A stretch of 64,000 bases of DNA from Streptomyces longwoodensis. Its GTDB lineage: Bacteria > Actinomycetota > Actinomycetes > Streptomycetales > Streptomycetaceae. This document shows, one piece after another, positions 20,394-28,261 of the stretch. A program made the position numbers and the translations under genes. The notes beneath the pieces are model-generated. The model was not told where the DNA came from and did no database searches. It was given only the letters and a program-made list of their open reading frames with translations. The stretch is taken from assembly GCF_001514125.1 (NCBI RefSeq), contig NZ_KQ948553.1, positions 186,001-250,000 of the forward strand, read 5' to 3'. Numbering within the stretch: position 1 is the first letter of the stretch; each line of letters starts with the position of its first letter.

Positions 20394-23003
20394 TCACAGC
20401 AGGCCGTCCCACATCTGCTCCAGCAGCACCGACCACCAGCTCTCCGGCGACCCCAGCGCCGCCGGGTCCAGCGCGGCCAGCTGGGCCTGGAAGTCCACGG
20501 TCCAGCGGCCCGCCTGCTCCTGGTTCAGCCCGAACCGCAGCCGCCACATCCGCCCCAGCAGGGCCAGGCACCGCTGGAACTCCAGCAGCCCGGTGTTCAC
20601 GAACTGCGGCGGCACCGGCGCCCCGCCCGGGCCGGCCTCCACCGGCACCGCGACGATGTTCGCCGTCCCGTACTGCACGCACAGCGCCTTGCCGAAGTCG
20701 CTGCCCATCACCAGGTACGACCCCGCGTCGGCCGCCGGCTGCACCCCGCGCTCCTGCGCCAGCTCGGCGAGCGTCGGCACCGGGCGGCCGGGCTGGGCCT
20801 GCGCCCAGAAGAACGGCCCCACGTCCACCGGCAGGCCCGCCACCACCAGCGCGTGCGCCACGACCGGCGGCACGCCCTGCCGGGACACCGCGGCCTGCTC
20901 GAACCGGAAGATCCCCGGCCCGAACGCCGCCCCCAGCTCCTGCGCCACCGCCTCCGGCGGCAACGGCGGCGCCGGGTGCACCGGCGGCAGCGGCGCCCGC
21001 ACCGGCGCGGGCCGCGCGGGACCGTCCGCCACCTGGTGCAACTCACCCTGGTGTGCCAGCAGTTGCTGCATCCCCTGCTGCCGGCTCGCGTGGTCCGTGC
21101 CGTACGGCGCGATGCTCGTGATCCGCGCCTGCGGCCACTGCTCCCGGATCATCCGCGCGCAGTACGCGCCCGGCAGCTCGCACGACTCCAGCTCGGTGTG
21201 CAGCTCCAGCACCTGGTCCGGCGGCACGTTCATCGCGCGCAGCTCGTGGAAGATCTGCCACTCCGGGTGCGGCGTCCCCGGCGCCGACCGCCGGATCAGC
21301 TGCTGCTCCGAGCCGTCCTGCGCCCGGTAGCGCAGCACCGCCTGGTAGCCGGGACCGACCGTCGGCTGCCCCGTCGGCTGCTGCGGGTACCCGTACGCCG
21401 GCGGCTGCCCCGGCACCGGAGCGCCCGGCGGCGGCACCGCACCCGGGGGCACCGGTCCGGGGGCGCCCGGAGGCATCCCGGGGGCGTGCGGCGGCGGGGG
21501 CACGCCGGGACCGCCCACCGGGGGTGCGGCGAGGACGGTCTCCGCGTGGTGCACGGCCCCGCGGGGCCCGCCGGGGTGACCGGGAGCGCCCGGCCCGGCG
21601 GGAGCACCCGGGGCGCCGGGCGCCTGAGGAGCGCCGGGCGCGGCCGGGGGCTGGTGCGGGGCCGGGGCGGAGGGGACCTGCGGTGCGCCCGGCGCACCCG
21701 GTACGCCCGGCGGAGGCGGGGGCACGGGGCCGCCGCCCGGCCGGTTCGGGTCGGCGAACATCGTCTCCGCGTGGTGCACACCGCCCGGCGGCGTACCGCC
21801 CGGCGCGCTCGGCGGCGCGGGAGGGGTCGGCGCGCCGGGAGCGCCCGGAGCGCCCTCGGGGCCATCGGGGCCCAGCGACGACACGAACTGCGTCGCCACG
21901 TACGCGCCACCACCCGGCGCCGACGGCGGCGGCGTGCCGCCCGGCCGCGCGCCCGGCGTACCCGGCGCTCCCGGCGGGGGCGGAGGCGTGGCCCCGCCCC
22001 CGCGTCGCGGCGGCGGGGCCGCCTTGCTGGTCGCGGCGTCGGCGATGTCACCGGCGTGCGGCGCGAGCGGCCGCCCGGACGTGCCCGGGCCGTCCTGGGG
22101 CGCGCCCGCGGGGCGCGTCGCGGCGCCGGGGCCCTGCGGGTAGCCGTACGAAGGGCCGGACGGCGGCGCGGGCGGCGTGCCCTGCGCCTGCGCGTCGTCC
22201 AGCGCCGGCGCGAACGCCGTCGGCGGCAGCCGGCTGCCGCCCGAGATCAGGGCCGTCTTGGCCTCCGGCGGCGCGACCGGCGGCTGCGGCTCGTCGTCCG
22301 AGCCGCTCAGCGGCGGCGCGAACACGGTCGCGGGCAGCGGTACGGAACGGTCGTCACCGGCATCGGCGTTGGTGTCCGTCCCCGCCCAGGGCGTCGCCCC
22401 GACGGGAGCGGCGGGCGCACCGGACGCGGGAGCGGCCGGCGCACCGGCGGCGGGAGCGGCCGGCGCACCGGCGGCGGCACCGGCGTCGCCCGGCACGCCC
22501 GCCTGCGTCCGCGGCAGCGACGGATCCGGCGTCACCGCACCCCCGGCGCCGGTGCCGGCGCCGTCGCTCCCGGACGAGGCCGCCGACGCCGCACTCGACG
22601 CCGCACTCCCCGCCGGCTCGCGCCGGTCCGGGATCCCCAGCTTGTCCGCCGCCTCCTGCAGCCACTCCGGCGGCGACAGCAGGAACGACGTCTGGTTCAG
22701 GTCCACCCGCGCCGCGGCCGGCGCCGGCTGCGGCGCGTCCTCGGGACGGCCGTACTCCTCCTCGTACCGGCGGATCACCTCGCCCACCGGCAGCGCCGGC
22801 CACAGCGTGGCCTCCCCGCTGTCCCGGGCGATCACCAGCCGCTGCCCGCCCGCGTCCGAGCGCGGCCCGTCGGCCCGGTCCTCGCCCCAGACGACGAAGC
22901 CCAGCTCGAACTCCCGCACCCGCACCTCCCGGTGCTGGTACGCGGGCACGTCCCCGTTGATCCACTCCTCGGCGCGCTCCTGCGCCTGCGCGAACGTCAC
23001 CAT
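20394..23003 (-). CDS. Imm35/YrhB-like + deaminase-like + SUKH-4 multidomain protein
   Basis: The ATG at 23003 (869 aa) has GGGGGAG 11 nt upstream; a GTG at 23015 overlapping the previous stop is possible but too close to that site. Three regions are seen. Residues 1-95 resemble Imm35/YrhB (GFVVWGEDR..., QRLVIARDSGEATLWP, IRRYEEEYG). Residues 96-545 are a Pro/Gly/Ala linker with six T-x-F/L motifs. Residues 547-640 look like a toxin-type deaminase (FHELRAM with H586/E587, then C608-x6-C615 in SCELPGAYC), and 680-869 match SUKH-4. The deaminase spacing is atypical, HE rather than HxE and CX6C rather than CxxC, so activity is uncertain. No signal peptide. Coupled to the WHH/SUKH gene. Confidence 0.75.
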   Translation of the reverse strand: MVTFAQAQERAEEWINGDVPAYQHREVRVREFELGFVVWGEDRADGPRSDAGGQRLVIARDSGEATLWPALPVGEVIRRYEEEYGRPEDAPQPAPAAARVDLNQTSFLLSPPEWLQEAADKLGIPDRREPAGSAASSAASAASSGSDGAGTGAGGAVTPDPSLPRTQAGVPGDAGAAAGAPAAPAAGAPAAPASGAPAAPVGATPWAGTDTNADAGDDRSVPLPATVFAPPLSGSDDEPQPPVAPPEAKTALISGGSRLPPTAFAPALDDAQAQGTPPAPPSGPSYGYPQGPGAATRPAGAPQDGPGTSGRPLAPHAGDIADAATSKAAPPPRRGGGATPPPPPGAPGTPGARPGGTPPPSAPGGGAYVATQFVSSLGPDGPEGAPGAPGAPTPPAPPSAPGGTPPGGVHHAETMFADPNRPGGGPVPPPPPGVPGAPGAPQVPSAPAPHQPPAAPGAPQAPGAPGAPAGPGAPGHPGGPRGAVHHAETVLAAPPVGGPGVPPPPHAPGMPPGAPGPVPPGAVPPPGAPVPGQPPAYGYPQQPTGQPTVGPGYQAVLRYRAQDGSEQQLIRRSAPGTPHPEWQIFHELRAMNVPPDQVLELHTELESCELPGAYCARMIREQWPQARITSIAPYGTDHASRQQGMQQLLAHQGELHQVADGPARPAPVRAPLPPVHPAPPLPPEAVAQELGAAFGPGIFRFEQAAVSRQGVPPVVAHALVVAGLPVDVGPFFWAQAQPGRPVPTLAELAQERGVQPAADAGSYLVMGSDFGKALCVQYGTANIVAVPVEAGPGGAPVPPQFVNTGLLEFQRCLALLGRMWRLRFGLNQEQAGRWTVDFQAQLAALDPAALGSPESWWSVLLEQMWDGLL

Positions 23004-23011
23004 GGCCCGGC

Positions 23012-24040
23012 TCACTCCCCCGCCGCAGACACCGAGGACACCGGCACCGCACGCGCGAAGCCACCGTCCACCATCAGATTCGCCACCGTCTCCAACTCCG
23101 GCGGATCGCCCGCCAGTCGGGACAGGAAGGCGTCGAAGTCCTCACCCGCGGGCAGCAGCAACCGCTCCACCCGCTCCGCCGGCGACCACCCCGGATCCAC
23201 GTCCCGCACGTCGTCGTACGCGCAGAACCACACCGAACCGGCCCGCTCGCCCTTCACCTTCACCGCCAGCAGACCGCCCTGCACGAACCCCACGCCCAGG
23301 TAGTCCTTCGTCAGGTGGTCGCGCAGGCATTTGTTCACGTACACCAGGTCGTTGACCGCCGCCTCGTCCCGCACCGTGAAGAACGGCTGGTCCAGCAGCA
23401 GCCCCAACTCCGCGTCCAGCGCCGCCCCCACCGGCGCGCACCCGCCCGCCGCCTTCAGGAACGACCGGTACGCGCCCGGCAGCCGGTAGCCGAGGTCCTC
23501 CTCGACGCCCTGCACCTGCGCCTCGGTCACCGCCACACCCGACTTCGGCAGCCGGAAGTGCGCCGGCCGCGTCTCCTGCAGCGGACGCGTCCCGCGCTTG
23601 TCCTGCTCGACGTTCGCGGTCGCGACGCCACCGTGATGCCGCAGCAGCGCCTTCACCTCCACCGGGACCAGCTCCAGCCGGCGCGTGCCCACCACGTGGT
23701 GCCACGTCCAGCCGTGCGGCGTCGCCACGTTCGGCACCGTGTCCCACAACTCGTGCCCCGCCGCGGCCGACGCCGCGTTCGCCGACACGTAGTCCGTCAA
23801 CCGCAGTTCGTCGACGCCGAAGCCCTCCGGCGGATCCGCGATCTCCGCGGCCGCCCGCGCATAGGGCGAGAAGTCGGGGTAGCCGTGCTCGTCCACCCGC
23901 ACCCCCCTCGGATGGCGCGCGGCCCGCACCGGGTCCGGGAAGTGCACGACCTGCCCGGCGTAGGCCGCGTTCGGCGGCGCGGCGTGTCCCTGGGCCTGGC
24001 GGCCGGGAGGTACCCCCAGCCCGAGCCGACCTGTCGTCAT
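23012..24040 (-). CDS. WHH-type HNH nuclease domain fused to SMI1/KNR4 (SUKH-1)
   Basis: The ATG at 24040 (342 aa) follows AGGGGG; ATG 24061 is an alternative. Residues about 30-140 match the WHH branch of the HNH/EndoVII toxin nucleases: GYPDFSPYA, then TWHH (W113-H114-H115), LELVP (122-126) and RHHGG (134-138). The usual DLH histidine between LVP and HTGG appears to be VEVK here, so the active site may be altered. Residues about 165-315 are SMI1/KNR4: VQGVEEDLGYRLPGAYRSFL, then GVGFVQGGLLAVKVKG and WFCAYDDVRDVDPGW. SUKH proteins normally neutralise such nucleases as separate immunity proteins; here both halves share one chain. No export signal. First gene of a leftward pair. Confidence 0.8.
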   Translation of the reverse strand: MTTGRLGLGVPPGRQAQGHAAPPNAAYAGQVVHFPDPVRAARHPRGVRVDEHGYPDFSPYARAAAEIADPPEGFGVDELRLTDYVSANAASAAAGHELWDTVPNVATPHGWTWHHVVGTRRLELVPVEVKALLRHHGGVATANVEQDKRGTRPLQETRPAHFRLPKSGVAVTEAQVQGVEEDLGYRLPGAYRSFLKAAGGCAPVGAALDAELGLLLDQPFFTVRDEAAVNDLVYVNKCLRDHLTKDYLGVGFVQGGLLAVKVKGERAGSVWFCAYDDVRDVDPGWSPAERVERLLLPAGEDFDAFLSRLAGDPPELETVANLMVDGGFARAVPVSSVSAAGE

Positions 24041-24409
24041 GGCGGTTGCCCCCTGCGGCATTCCGTTACGGCCCCCGGCCACCGGCTCCGCACCCGGAAC
24101 CGGCCCACCACGGACCGTAGTCGACTGTCTCAACGGCACCGACGCGCGTTGACCGCGCCTGTCGCGGTGCCGACAGCCTATGCGGTACGGCGACCCCGGT
24201 CACCGGCCCTCCGTTCGAACCCCGCACCCCCGTCCCACCCCCGTCACCCCCGGGAGCCCCTCCCGCACCCTCCCCTGTGTGACCAGCCGTCACCCCCACG
24301 TGACCACCCACCCCACCGCTGGCGTGTCGCGGCGCCCCAGCTTCCCCACCAGCCACGCCATTTGGCACCCTGGGTCCGCCCGGGGGATGCTCAGGAGGGG
24401 ATGACGATC
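24041..24409. promoter_or_regulatory. Divergent control region of the toxin/immunity-like cluster (369 bp)
   Basis: There is no gene in this stretch. It separates the leftward WHH/SUKH pair from the rightward YwqJ/SUKH-3 pair. CGGCACCG (24134-24141) and CGGTGCCG (24165-24172) form an inverted repeat 100 bp upstream of the WHH gene. A weak TTGGCA (24362) with a 17-nt spacer to GGATGC could drive the YwqJ gene. GTGACC-type half-sites recur at about 24280-24305. A shared promoter region suggests the four genes are regulated together. Confidence 0.5.
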
Positions 24410-25018
24410 ATGAGCGCGACACAGACGGGACCGCACCGCGGCCCCCAGCCGCAGCCACCCGCACCACCGCACACGGCACCGCACGACGGACCGCGCACCC
24501 CCACCGCCCCCGTCCCCGCACCCGCAGGCGCCCCGGCCGGCGGCGACCCCCGCGTCGGCTGGAGCACCGCCGACACCCCCCACGCACCCACCCTGCGCCA
24601 CCGCCGCGACGGCATCCTGCCCACCGTCGCCGCCGCCCTCTCCGTCCGCGGCACCACCCTCACCAGCACCGCCGCCCGCGGCGAGGAACCCCCCGTCCTG
24701 CACCCCCTCGTCCAGGACTTCCTCGACACCCTCACCAGCGGCCAGCGCGACCGCTTCACCGGCCGCTGCGCCGAGACCCTCCTCATCTCCCGCCACCTCG
24801 CCGCCGCCGACACCGCCCGCAGCAAACGCGCCGCCCGCAAACCCATGACCAACGGCGAAGCCCGCAAAGCCCTCAAACAGGCCAAACTCACCGCCCGTCA
24901 CATCCGAGAGGACGGCGACCCCCTGCACGGTGCCTTCGCGACCCCCTGCCGCGCCTGCACCGCCCTCAGCGCCCACTTCGGCGTCCGCATCGTCGACCCC
25001 ACCCCGGCCGACCACTGA
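24410..25018 (+). CDS. YwqJ-type nucleic-acid deaminase domain protein
   Basis: 202 aa. I chose the ATG at 24410 because AGGAGG ends 11 nt upstream; ATG 24401 sits directly on the ribosome site. Residues 1-60 are Pro-rich and disordered. From about 95 the YwqJ deaminase fold is clear: HPLVQDFLDTL, then GRCAETLLISRHL with the Zn/proton-shuttle motif C120-A-E122, a helical basic stretch, and ATPCRACTALSAHFG with PC180-x-x-C183. All expected catalytic residues of the cytidine-deaminase-like superfamily are present. YwqJ domains occur as C-terminal toxins in polymorphic systems; here the domain stands alone without a secretion leader. SUKH-3 follows, as an immunity gene would. Confidence 0.88.
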   Translation: MSATQTGPHRGPQPQPPAPPHTAPHDGPRTPTAPVPAPAGAPAGGDPRVGWSTADTPHAPTLRHRRDGILPTVAAALSVRGTTLTSTAARGEEPPVLHPLVQDFLDTLTSGQRDRFTGRCAETLLISRHLAAADTARSKRAARKPMTNGEARKALKQAKLTARHIREDGDPLHGAFATPCRACTALSAHFGVRIVDPTPADH

Positions 25019-25138
25019 CCCCGCCCCTCCGCACCGCTCCTCCCACCACCACTACCACCATCACCGCAAGGAAGACCGCACCACGGCGGCCCCACGGCGC
25101 CCCGCCGCCGGTCCACCACCTCGACGAACGAAGGGCAG

Positions 25139-25633
25139 ATGCACACCGACCGCACCTCGACCACCCGCTTCCCCGTCCCCGTCGACGCCGCCCTGCGCGA
25201 CGCCGGCTGGCAACCAGGACGCTGGGACATCAAACAAGCGGAAGTCTGGGCCGACACCCTCCGGGACCACATCTCACCCGGCGGCCACCGCCACGCCGTC
25301 TTCCCCGCCGCCGTCGAGGCCTGGGCCGAATTCGGCGGACTGCACATCACCCCCACGGGACCGGGCCGCCAGCTCGCCCCCGCCACCCTCCACCTCGACC
25401 CCCTGCACGGCCTCCACCAGGCCCGCACCCTCGGCGACCTCGGCCGCGCCCTCGACACCGAGATGAGCCCCCTCGGCACCGAGACCGACACCGCCGCCCT
25501 CCTCGCCATCGACGCCGAAGGCCGCGTCTACGCCCTCGACCACACCGGCGACTGGTACCTCGGCCCCGACATCGACCACGCCCTCGGCACCCTCGTCGCC
25601 GGCACCCGCCCCACCCGCCTCACCACCGGCTGA
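25139..25633 (+). CDS. SUKH-3 immunity-family protein
   Basis: 164 aa, ATG at 25139 behind GAAGGG. The SUKH-3 pattern is clear: ALRDAGWQPGR, then HAVFPAAVEAWAEFGGL, GPGRQLAPATL, DTEMSPLGTE and EGRVYALDHTGDWYLGPDID. SUKH-3 proteins are established partners of deaminase toxins, so it probably binds and inhibits the YwqJ-type protein encoded 120 bp upstream in the same direction. Soluble and cytoplasmic. Immunity function is inferred from family and position. Confidence 0.88.
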   Translation: MHTDRTSTTRFPVPVDAALRDAGWQPGRWDIKQAEVWADTLRDHISPGGHRHAVFPAAVEAWAEFGGLHITPTGPGRQLAPATLHLDPLHGLHQARTLGDLGRALDTEMSPLGTETDTAALLAIDAEGRVYALDHTGDWYLGPDIDHALGTLVAGTRPTRLTTG

Positions 25634-25693
25634 CCCCCGCGGCAGCGCCCACGCAGTCCGCTCCGCCTCCGCGGCGTACGCCGCTTCGGCCGC

Positions 25694-27013
25694 TCAGACC
25701 GCCGGAATCACCGCCGACACCCGGAAACCCCCCGCCTCCGTCGGCCCCGACACGAACACCCCGCCCAGCGCCACCACCCGCTCCTTCATCCCCACCAGAC
25801 CGTTCCCCCCCGACGGCAACCGCGCCGACGACGCCGACCCCGCCTCCGGCGGCGGCTCGTTCTCCACCTGCATCGCGATCTCCGACACCCGGTGCGCCAG
25901 CCGCACGTACGTCTTCGCACCCGCCGCGTGCTTGTGGACGTTCGTCAACGCCTCCTGCACCACCCGGAACGCCGTCTGCTCGATCTCCGCCGCGTACGAC
26001 CGCGCCTCCCCCTCCACCGACAGGTCCACCACCATCCCCGCGGCCGCCGACTGGCCCACCAGCTCCTCCACGTCCGACAGGCACGGCCCCTCCACCGCAC
26101 CCTCGTCCACCACCGCACGCGACACCGCCACCGCCGCAGCCGCGGCCACCTCCACCGCCGCCGGCACCGCCGACGACGACCCCCCGCGCACCCCGTCACC
26201 GCTGCGCAGCACGCCCAGCATCTCCCGCAGCTCCGTCAACGCCTGCCGGCCCATGTCCCCCACCAGCGCCGCGTTCTTCACCGCCTTGTCCGGGTCCTTC
26301 CGCGCGATCGCCTGCAACGCCGCCGCGTGCACCACCATCAGACTCACCCGGTGCGCCACCACGTCGTGCATCTCCCGCGCGATCCGCGTCCGCTCCTCAC
26401 CCCGCGCCCACTCGGCCCGCTCCTCCGCCCGCTCGGCCAGCAACTGCAGCTCCCGCTCCAGGCTGTCCGCCCGCTCCCGCAGACTCTCCATCAGCCGCCG
26501 CCGCGCGCCCACGTACAGACCCAGCAGCACCGGCGGGGCCGTCATCCCGATCGCCGTCGTGATCGACGCGAACGGCACGAACCAGTCCCCCAGGGTCAGA
26601 TCACCCCGCGCCATGTCCTGCCGCACCCGCACGAACGTCACGATCAGCGTCCCCACCAGCGACATCCCCGCCAGCGAACCGATGATCCGGCGCGGCAGCT
26701 CCGACGCCGCCAGCGTGTACAGGCCGACGACCCCCATCAGGAAGCCCATCTCGGCCGGCGTGATCGCGATCGCCACCAGCACCACCGCGATCGGCCACCG
26801 GCGGCGCACCACCAGCACCGAGCCGGCCAGCAGCCCGAACACCACCCCCACCGCCGGCGCGATCCCCGCGTCCCGCGCGAACGGAACGCCCTCCACCGCG
26901 CACTCCACCGCCGACGCCGCGGCCAGCGCCCCGTCCAGCACGGCGCTGCGCCACCTGGCCCACCACCACGGCCCTCCCCGGGCCGCCTCGTGCTCTTCCC
27001 CCGTCGTGGTCAT
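25694..27013 (-). CDS. Orphan two-component sensor histidine kinase (HisKA_3/NarL type)
   Basis: 439 aa, ATG at 27013. Five or so membrane helices occupy residues 35-165, with short loops and no large sensor domain. The HisKA_3 dimerisation and phospho-acceptor helix reads RTRIAREMHDVVAHRVSL with the phosphorylated His in MHD. The ATPase domain has an N box (VQEALTNVHKHA) and a G box (GGNGLVGMKERV). A poly-Ala/Val insertion separates DHp and ATPase at about residues 285-310. No response regulator gene is adjacent on either side, which is unusual; its partner must be elsewhere. Confidence 0.93.
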   Translation of the reverse strand: MTTTGEEHEAARGGPWWWARWRSAVLDGALAAASAVECAVEGVPFARDAGIAPAVGVVFGLLAGSVLVVRRRWPIAVVLVAIAITPAEMGFLMGVVGLYTLAASELPRRIIGSLAGMSLVGTLIVTFVRVRQDMARGDLTLGDWFVPFASITTAIGMTAPPVLLGLYVGARRRLMESLRERADSLERELQLLAERAEERAEWARGEERTRIAREMHDVVAHRVSLMVVHAAALQAIARKDPDKAVKNAALVGDMGRQALTELREMLGVLRSGDGVRGGSSSAVPAAVEVAAAAAVAVSRAVVDEGAVEGPCLSDVEELVGQSAAAGMVVDLSVEGEARSYAAEIEQTAFRVVQEALTNVHKHAAGAKTYVRLAHRVSEIAMQVENEPPPEAGSASSARLPSGGNGLVGMKERVVALGGVFVSGPTEAGGFRVSAVIPAV

Positions 27014-27173
27014 GGCTCCAGCCTACGGAAGCCCACCCCGCCTTTTCCGGCGAGTTTCGCCGACTGGCCTACACCACCCTCCGTAATCGAATAACTCCGA
27101 AACCCCCTACTTTCACTCGAACTACTGAACCACCCCTGTTCGACCACGGAACGCTACATTCCGCCCGGACGGT

Positions 27174-28049
27174 ATGCGTATGACACATGCACCGGGCACG
27201 ACCCCCAAGTACGCCGACTTCGAGGGCCTGCGACAGCAGGCGGTGGCGCTGCGGCGCCGCGGGCACAGCCTCCGGCAGATCCGTGACGAGCTGAAGGTCT
27301 ACAACAACGACCTCCTCCACCGGCTGGTGAAGGGGGAGCCGCCGCCCGACTGGACCAAGCGCCCGAACGCCAAGGACGACCTGCGGGAGAAGGCGCGGGA
27401 GCTCCGCCTCCAGGGGTGGACGTACGACCGGATCGAAGCGGAGCTGGGCTGCTCGCGGAGTTCGGTGTCGCTGTGGGTCCGGGACCTGCCGCGCCCTCGC
27501 CCCCGCCACACCCCGGAGGAACACCGGGCACTCATGCAGGACGGACTCGCCAGGCGTCGCGCCGCGGAACACGAGGAACGCGCCGGGATCAAGCGCGCGG
27601 CCCGTGACGGCGTCGGCGAGCTGACCGATCGCGAGCTGTTCCTGACCGGCGTGGCGCTGTACTGGGCCGAGGGATCCAAGAGCAAGCCGTACGACCGCCG
27701 CGAACGGGCGGTCCTCGTCAACAGCGACCCCGGGGTGGTCCAGGTCTACCTCGCCTGGCTCGATCTCCTGGAGGTGGAACGCGAGCGCCTGGGCTTCCGG
27801 CTCCTCATCCACGAGTCCGCCGACGTGGACGCGGCCCACCGCTTCTGGGCGGCGATCGCCGGCACGGAGGTGTCGGCCTTCGCCAAGCCGACGCTCAAGC
27901 GGCACAACCCGAAGACGGTCCGTAAGAACACCGGTGACGACTACCACGGCTGCCTGGTGATCGCCGTCGCACGAAGCGCCCACCTCTACAACCGCATCGA
28001 GGGCTGCTGGGAGGGAATCGTGACCCAGTCAGCGGCACGTCTCCGGTAA
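27174..28049 (+). CDS. LAGLIDADG-like protein with helix-turn-helix N-terminus, next to tRNA-Gln
   Basis: 291 aa, ATG at 27174; the ribosome site is weak and ATG 27180 is a possible alternative. Residues 15-110 hold two predicted HTH units (LRRRGHSLRQIRDELK and LRLQGWTYDRIEAELGCSRSSVSLWVRDL). From about 150, ELFLTGVALYWAEGSKSK and later LGFRLLIHESADVDAAHRFW, TLKRHNPKTV and YNRIEGCWEGI resemble a homing-endonuclease-like alpha/beta repeat found in many actinobacterial proteins of unknown role. The acidic residue in ALYWAEG fits one LAGLIDADG helix; a clear second is not obvious. Probably a DNA-binding protein. It ends 14 bp before the tRNA. Confidence 0.65.
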   Translation: MRMTHAPGTTPKYADFEGLRQQAVALRRRGHSLRQIRDELKVYNNDLLHRLVKGEPPPDWTKRPNAKDDLREKARELRLQGWTYDRIEAELGCSRSSVSLWVRDLPRPRPRHTPEEHRALMQDGLARRRAAEHEERAGIKRAARDGVGELTDRELFLTGVALYWAEGSKSKPYDRRERAVLVNSDPGVVQVYLAWLDLLEVERERLGFRLLIHESADVDAAHRFWAAIAGTEVSAFAKPTLKRHNPKTVRKNTGDDYHGCLVIAVARSAHLYNRIEGCWEGIVTQSAARLR

Positions 28050-28063
28050 GGTCTGAGGCGCTG

Positions 28064-28136
28064 TCCCCCGTGGTGTAACTGGCAGCACACTGGCTTTTGG
28101 TGCCAGCAGGTCAGGGTTCGAATCCTTGCGGGGGAG
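28064..28136 (+). tRNA. tRNA-Gln (anticodon TTG)
   Basis: Acceptor arms TCCCCCG (28064-28070) and CGGGGGA (28129-28135) pair fully. The anticodon stem CTGGC/GCCAG closes the loop TTTTGGT with anticodon TTG, reading CAA. The T-arm CAGGG-TTCGAAT-CCTTG is intact with one G-T pair. G28136 is the discriminator; CCA is not encoded. Confidence 0.96.
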
Positions 28137-28261
28137 CTCACAGCGCACACGAGCGCAGTTCGGGTCCTGACCTCCAGGTCGGGACCCGCTCCCATGTCCC
28201 CCGGTCAACGCCCCGGTATCCTTCGGGTGTCCCCACCCCTACACAGCCGAAGGGCAACTCC

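Noticed and set aside
20226..23303. A 1025-codon open frame antisense to the SUKH-4 gene
   Set aside because: Arg/Pro-rich shadow. The opposite strand has recognisable domains, a ribosome site and overlap with its partner.
27174..28136. Integrated element at tRNA-Gln
   Set aside because: No integrase, no duplicated tRNA 3' end and no composition shift in the flanking genes.
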